Below, piece by piece: positions 60,501 through 64,000 of a DNA stretch of 64,000 nucleotides (positions are counted from its first letter, which is position 1; the number at the start of each line of letters is the position of its first letter). The DNA is from Strix aluco (Eukaryota > Chordata > Aves > Strigiformes > Strigidae). The DNA lies in NCBI RefSeq assembly GCF_031877795.1, contig NC_133940.1:13889985-13953984 (forward strand), written 5' to 3'. Under the pieces are notes generated by a model. It saw only the letters and a program-made list of their open reading frames with translations. It searched no databases and had not been told where the DNA came from. The translations under genes were made by a program, and so were the position numbers.

Positions 60501-63500
60501 TTTGATTACCTGCATCTTAACAAACTGTCTGTTTTTTAAAGATGGGGCTATGCAAAGCAAGCCTTTGCTCTGAAGGCTGTATTCTATGTATTATCACTGG
60601 AGGGGCAGCAGAGATTACAACAATGCATTGTAATTGCTGATGTTCCTCCTGCACTACTCTGACAGGTTGAGTTCATGTTTAGATCAGCTTCTTCTATGTC
60701 TTGGGTTAACTTACAGTGATGGAAGCAGAAGAGGAATAAATTATTCTACCCCAAGGGCTCTGCTAAGCTCTTCCAAGGTTATTTTCATTAAGTGACCTGA
60801 ATAACAAATTCTTTTCCATTAACCTCATCACCTGACACAGGCTGTTAAGCTGAGTCCTTCAGAACCTTATTGTCACTACTTGCATAGAAGCATGTGCCTT
60901 GTCTGTCTTTCATCTTGGTAACATTCACTTAAGAAAGTAATGCTACCATTAACAACAAGTGACCGAATGCTTGTTACTATCTTTCTAGACCTAATCCTCA
61001 TAAAGGTAGGCTGCTTACCACCGTACTGCTGCTCCTCTGAATGATGCTGCAGTGAGTGAAAAATCTCCTTTATTTAAAAAGGAGGTGGTGGGGAGAAACA
61101 AGCTTAACTCATTAGAGGAGAAGAAAATGCAGGATTAGCTCACATAAAAGCACTGTTTAGTATAACTCTCCTCTGAACAGAAAAACAAGTTTTCCAGTAA
61201 ATAGCACACTGCTAGAAAGAAGCTCTGGATAGGAAGAGCAGGAATCTCTGCTTATGTTAGTAACTAGTACAGTGTAAGAGAAGCAGAACTACAGAGCAAA
61301 AAAACCCTGACACTGAAGACCTGATGGCCTTGTTGTAGGTATTTTTTGAGTTTTACTTTGGACTTAATCTAGTCTGGTATCTGAGTTTCCCTGGAGCAGG
61401 TCCTCTGGTTTAGTGTTGTGTAAAAGCAATCCAGCTCAAGTGCTCTGACACTGCTCAGCAATGTGAACCAAATTGCAGTAAATGGGGAGGTTAAGGAGAT
61501 ACAGCTCAAAAGCATGCTCCTCAACCAAACTAAATGACCAATACGAATGCATCTTTTGCCTTTTATGGACCATGGAAGCTAATATCTGTCTTTAAACACA
61601 GCAAGATTTCAAAGCAAGCTATAGTGCTTCTACAGTATCTGTCACCTACCTATGCATATAAAAAAGAACAACTAGGTGAAAAAAAACCTGTTCTGCAGCA
61701 AAAGAACTAGCCAGTCAAGTGCAAAATCTTTGAACAGAGTCTGGCTCTGTCTAATTTGGGAGTGCTTTTATGTTTCTATCTCTGTCTTATCCTTTTCTGC
61801 CCCTCTGCATTGACAGTCCTCCTGATTATGGTCTGATAACCCTACCAGATACTAGTCTCCCTTCATGTTCAGGTCTCTCCTCAGTGTTCACCTTTACTGG
61901 TGATCACAACTGCAGTCTCCCCAGATAACCCTTCAGTGCTTCAGACCTGAACTGAAAAGAATATCTAGAAAGCCTAATCACAAAATCCTTTACTTTTTTA
62001 GTTTTGTTAATCTCTAATTGTAAACTTCTTGGGTCAGAAACAATCTAAATATGCATCCTGTCTGGCATTGAGAATGCTGCCACTTTTGCTTGAAAATAAC
62101 TAACAATACTTTTACCTGTTGCAGGTGGAATTGCCCCATTTTCAAGCTATCTCCATTCCATAAACTAGCACCTCACCTAGACTGGCATAATAAACTTTAA
62201 CTATAGCCATGTTAACATTAACTATAAACATGTTAATCTGTGTTATTTTCAGCTTGCGTAACTTTTTGATACAACTATATCTTATAAAAGATTTTCTAAT
62301 TGCCAAAACAATGTTTTACTAAACAAAACAAACTCATGCAACCTCACTGGAAAACTTCAAATGTAACACTTAGAGAAATGGAAGCCTGGGGAACTTACTG
62401 AGCAAGGGTTTCCTACTTCTAGTTTGTTTTTCTGCATGCAACCCTATGGAGGAGGTGCATATACCATCCACAAGAGTGGTAAGAGGCACAGTCAATTTCT
62501 GTCATTCTGAAAAGAAGATTTTGTACTACATCAATTTAGCACGAGGTTCAACGGTCAGAAGGAGCTTTAGCAGTGACTGTGATTTCGTTCAGAATCACAA
62601 TCCTGTGGTACTTCTAGCTGCAGCTCTATAAATAGAGCATGAGAGCCAGAGTCAGTGTTGCTAGACTGCAGCTCAGCCATGTTACCAGCAAAAGGGTCTT
62701 GAAAAAAATACATATTGTGACTGGCATGACCAATTGAATCCTGCTCCTTGCCTAAACCCATAAACAAATTCTTCCAGTGACAGAACCCCATGGGCATTTG
62801 TTTCCTTATGTGAGACTCTGGAGAAATGTTACATGCTTCTATAAATTTAAGCATTCAGTTTAAGTGATGCAGTGGTGCAGGTTTCAATTAACTGAGTATC
62901 TTAATCAGAGTTGCCTTGAGAAACATCTTGTATTGCAGTAACAGTATCTGTATTAATAGGGTGGTTGTTTTTTCTCTAGAGCAATTCATTGACTGAAATG
63001 ATGTAATTTGGTTAATGAAATATAACGAACAACACAAACTGATAGCAAAAAAGTAATGTACTTTAAGGGCTTTTGTACTGGTTATGAACAAGTTTGTAAC
63101 TCTGGCATAAAGCTCACATGGTTGCAGATGTAGTTTTGGGCAAGCTCTGCTGTTGTTACTGAAATATACCAGTGATTTCAATACAGCTGTCCCAGAATAT
63201 CCAGCTGAAGAAAAGGCTCCTTCTGGTGTAAAATCTGCTCAGTGATGCGCCTGTAAAGCCAAATAAAGTCTCTGCCCCTCAGACTGATACTGTAAACCAG
63301 AAAAAATTAGTACCTTTTAGTGCCTTGTAGCAAGCCAAATACTGATTCAAGGTTACCAGGTGGTACATATTAACACTGAAATAGTTATCTTTGAATAAAA
63401 AAATAGCATGATGTAATGCATTACTACTGAAATAATGTGAAAAATTAGATTTGTGATACCTGTATAACCAACCTTTTTTTCTCTGCAACTGATAAATAAA

Positions 63501-64000
63501 AGCAAAATACAGATATATCTGCTCTAGATTCTTCGTTTTAATTTGGCTTCTTATCCATGTGTTTAAAAAAGGAGGTAGACCCAAGGGATTAGTTTTCAGA
63601 GCTAAACTGAAACCTAGGGCATTTGACAGTGGCAGAACTGCATCAGAACTTGTGTTCAGCCATGTGTTTAGGAAATGCAGCACAGCCAGAAAGATTGTCA
63701 AAAGATGTCACCATTTGTGGCTGACGCTACATAATAACTTTTCTGTTGGGGATTAAAAAGAAGAATCCAGAGAGAACCCTTCAGCAGAGGATTTTGCAAA
63801 TATGCATCTAAATGGCCTATGGCAACTTATTCCAGACAGAGCACACTCTCCTCTAAGCCACTGTCCCTTTCTGATGTGGGTGGAGGAAATAAGATGAGGA
63901 AGTAAGATGAGGCACTTGATGAAATGAAGAAAGAGTGCAGTCAGTGTGGAGTTTATCTTTCAAGTCACAGAGGGATGCTGTTAAACAGTTAGCTTGTGTT

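Larger units (their letters stand above)
57469..64000 (-). other. TRPC5: Part of the TRPC5 intron upstream of the linker-domain exon
   Basis: At least 6.5 kb of the intron following the first coding exon is present; the exon itself was searched for and is not in the window. Contents are an 86-base hairpin at 57959-58044 and a CR1 LINE fragment at about 59771-60500. The rest shows no recognised feature. Confidence 0.85.

Noticed and set aside
63279..63701. 140-codon minus-strand open frame near the right edge, considered as the missing first TRPC5 coding exon
   Set aside because: The translation has no TRPC N-terminal or ankyrin features; a short FLNTW duplication in it comes from a local DNA repeat.

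Overview
This window is vertebrate nuclear DNA, almost certainly avian. It is intron-rich, every recognised exon has GT/AG borders, and it carries a CR1 LINE fragment of the type that dominates bird genomes and an old MIR-like amniote SINE. There are no operons, ribosome binding sites or other prokaryotic features.

The main content is one gene on the minus strand: TRPC5, the short transient receptor potential cation channel 5. Nine coding exons lie between 57468 and 8621. They join in frame without an internal stop into 863 codons plus TAA. By comparison with human TRPC5 numbering, these are residues 127 to about 989. Only the first coding exon (about 126 residues, start codon and first ankyrin region) and the 5' UTR are missing; they must lie beyond position 64000. 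The exons encode, in order: ankyrin end and TRP_2 linker (56947-57468); pre-S1 elbow, S1 and start of S2 (40865-41201); S2-S3 (37413-37552); S4-S5 and the pore-loop cysteines (33028-33350); pore helix, filter and S6 (28316-28511); TRP box (12080-12286); two small linker exons (11855-11896, 10082-10171); and the long C-terminal tail ending in the PDZ ligand VTTRL (8621-9355).

The left 8.6 kb is the TRPC5 3' side. It contains the presumed 3' UTR, a well-preserved MIR-like SINE, a GC-rich patch, and at the far left a strong but unidentified plus-strand splice structure (exon-like 1074-1140, terminal-exon-like 1604 to about 1755 with AATAAA). The latter could be the 3' end of a convergent gene; ALG13 is the neighbour expected from human gene order, but I could not confirm this from the translation.

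The rest is intron sequence. The features that stand out are an 86-base near-perfect hairpin at 57959-58044 (24 of 26 stem positions pair), a CR1 fragment with an uninterrupted reading frame at about 59771-60500, a TG/GA microsatellite at 41641-41695, two adjacent local duplications near 44.5 kb, and two TAAT-rich clusters that could be conserved regulatory elements. I found no new multi-gene system. The hairpin and the convergent splice structure are the observations most worth testing.
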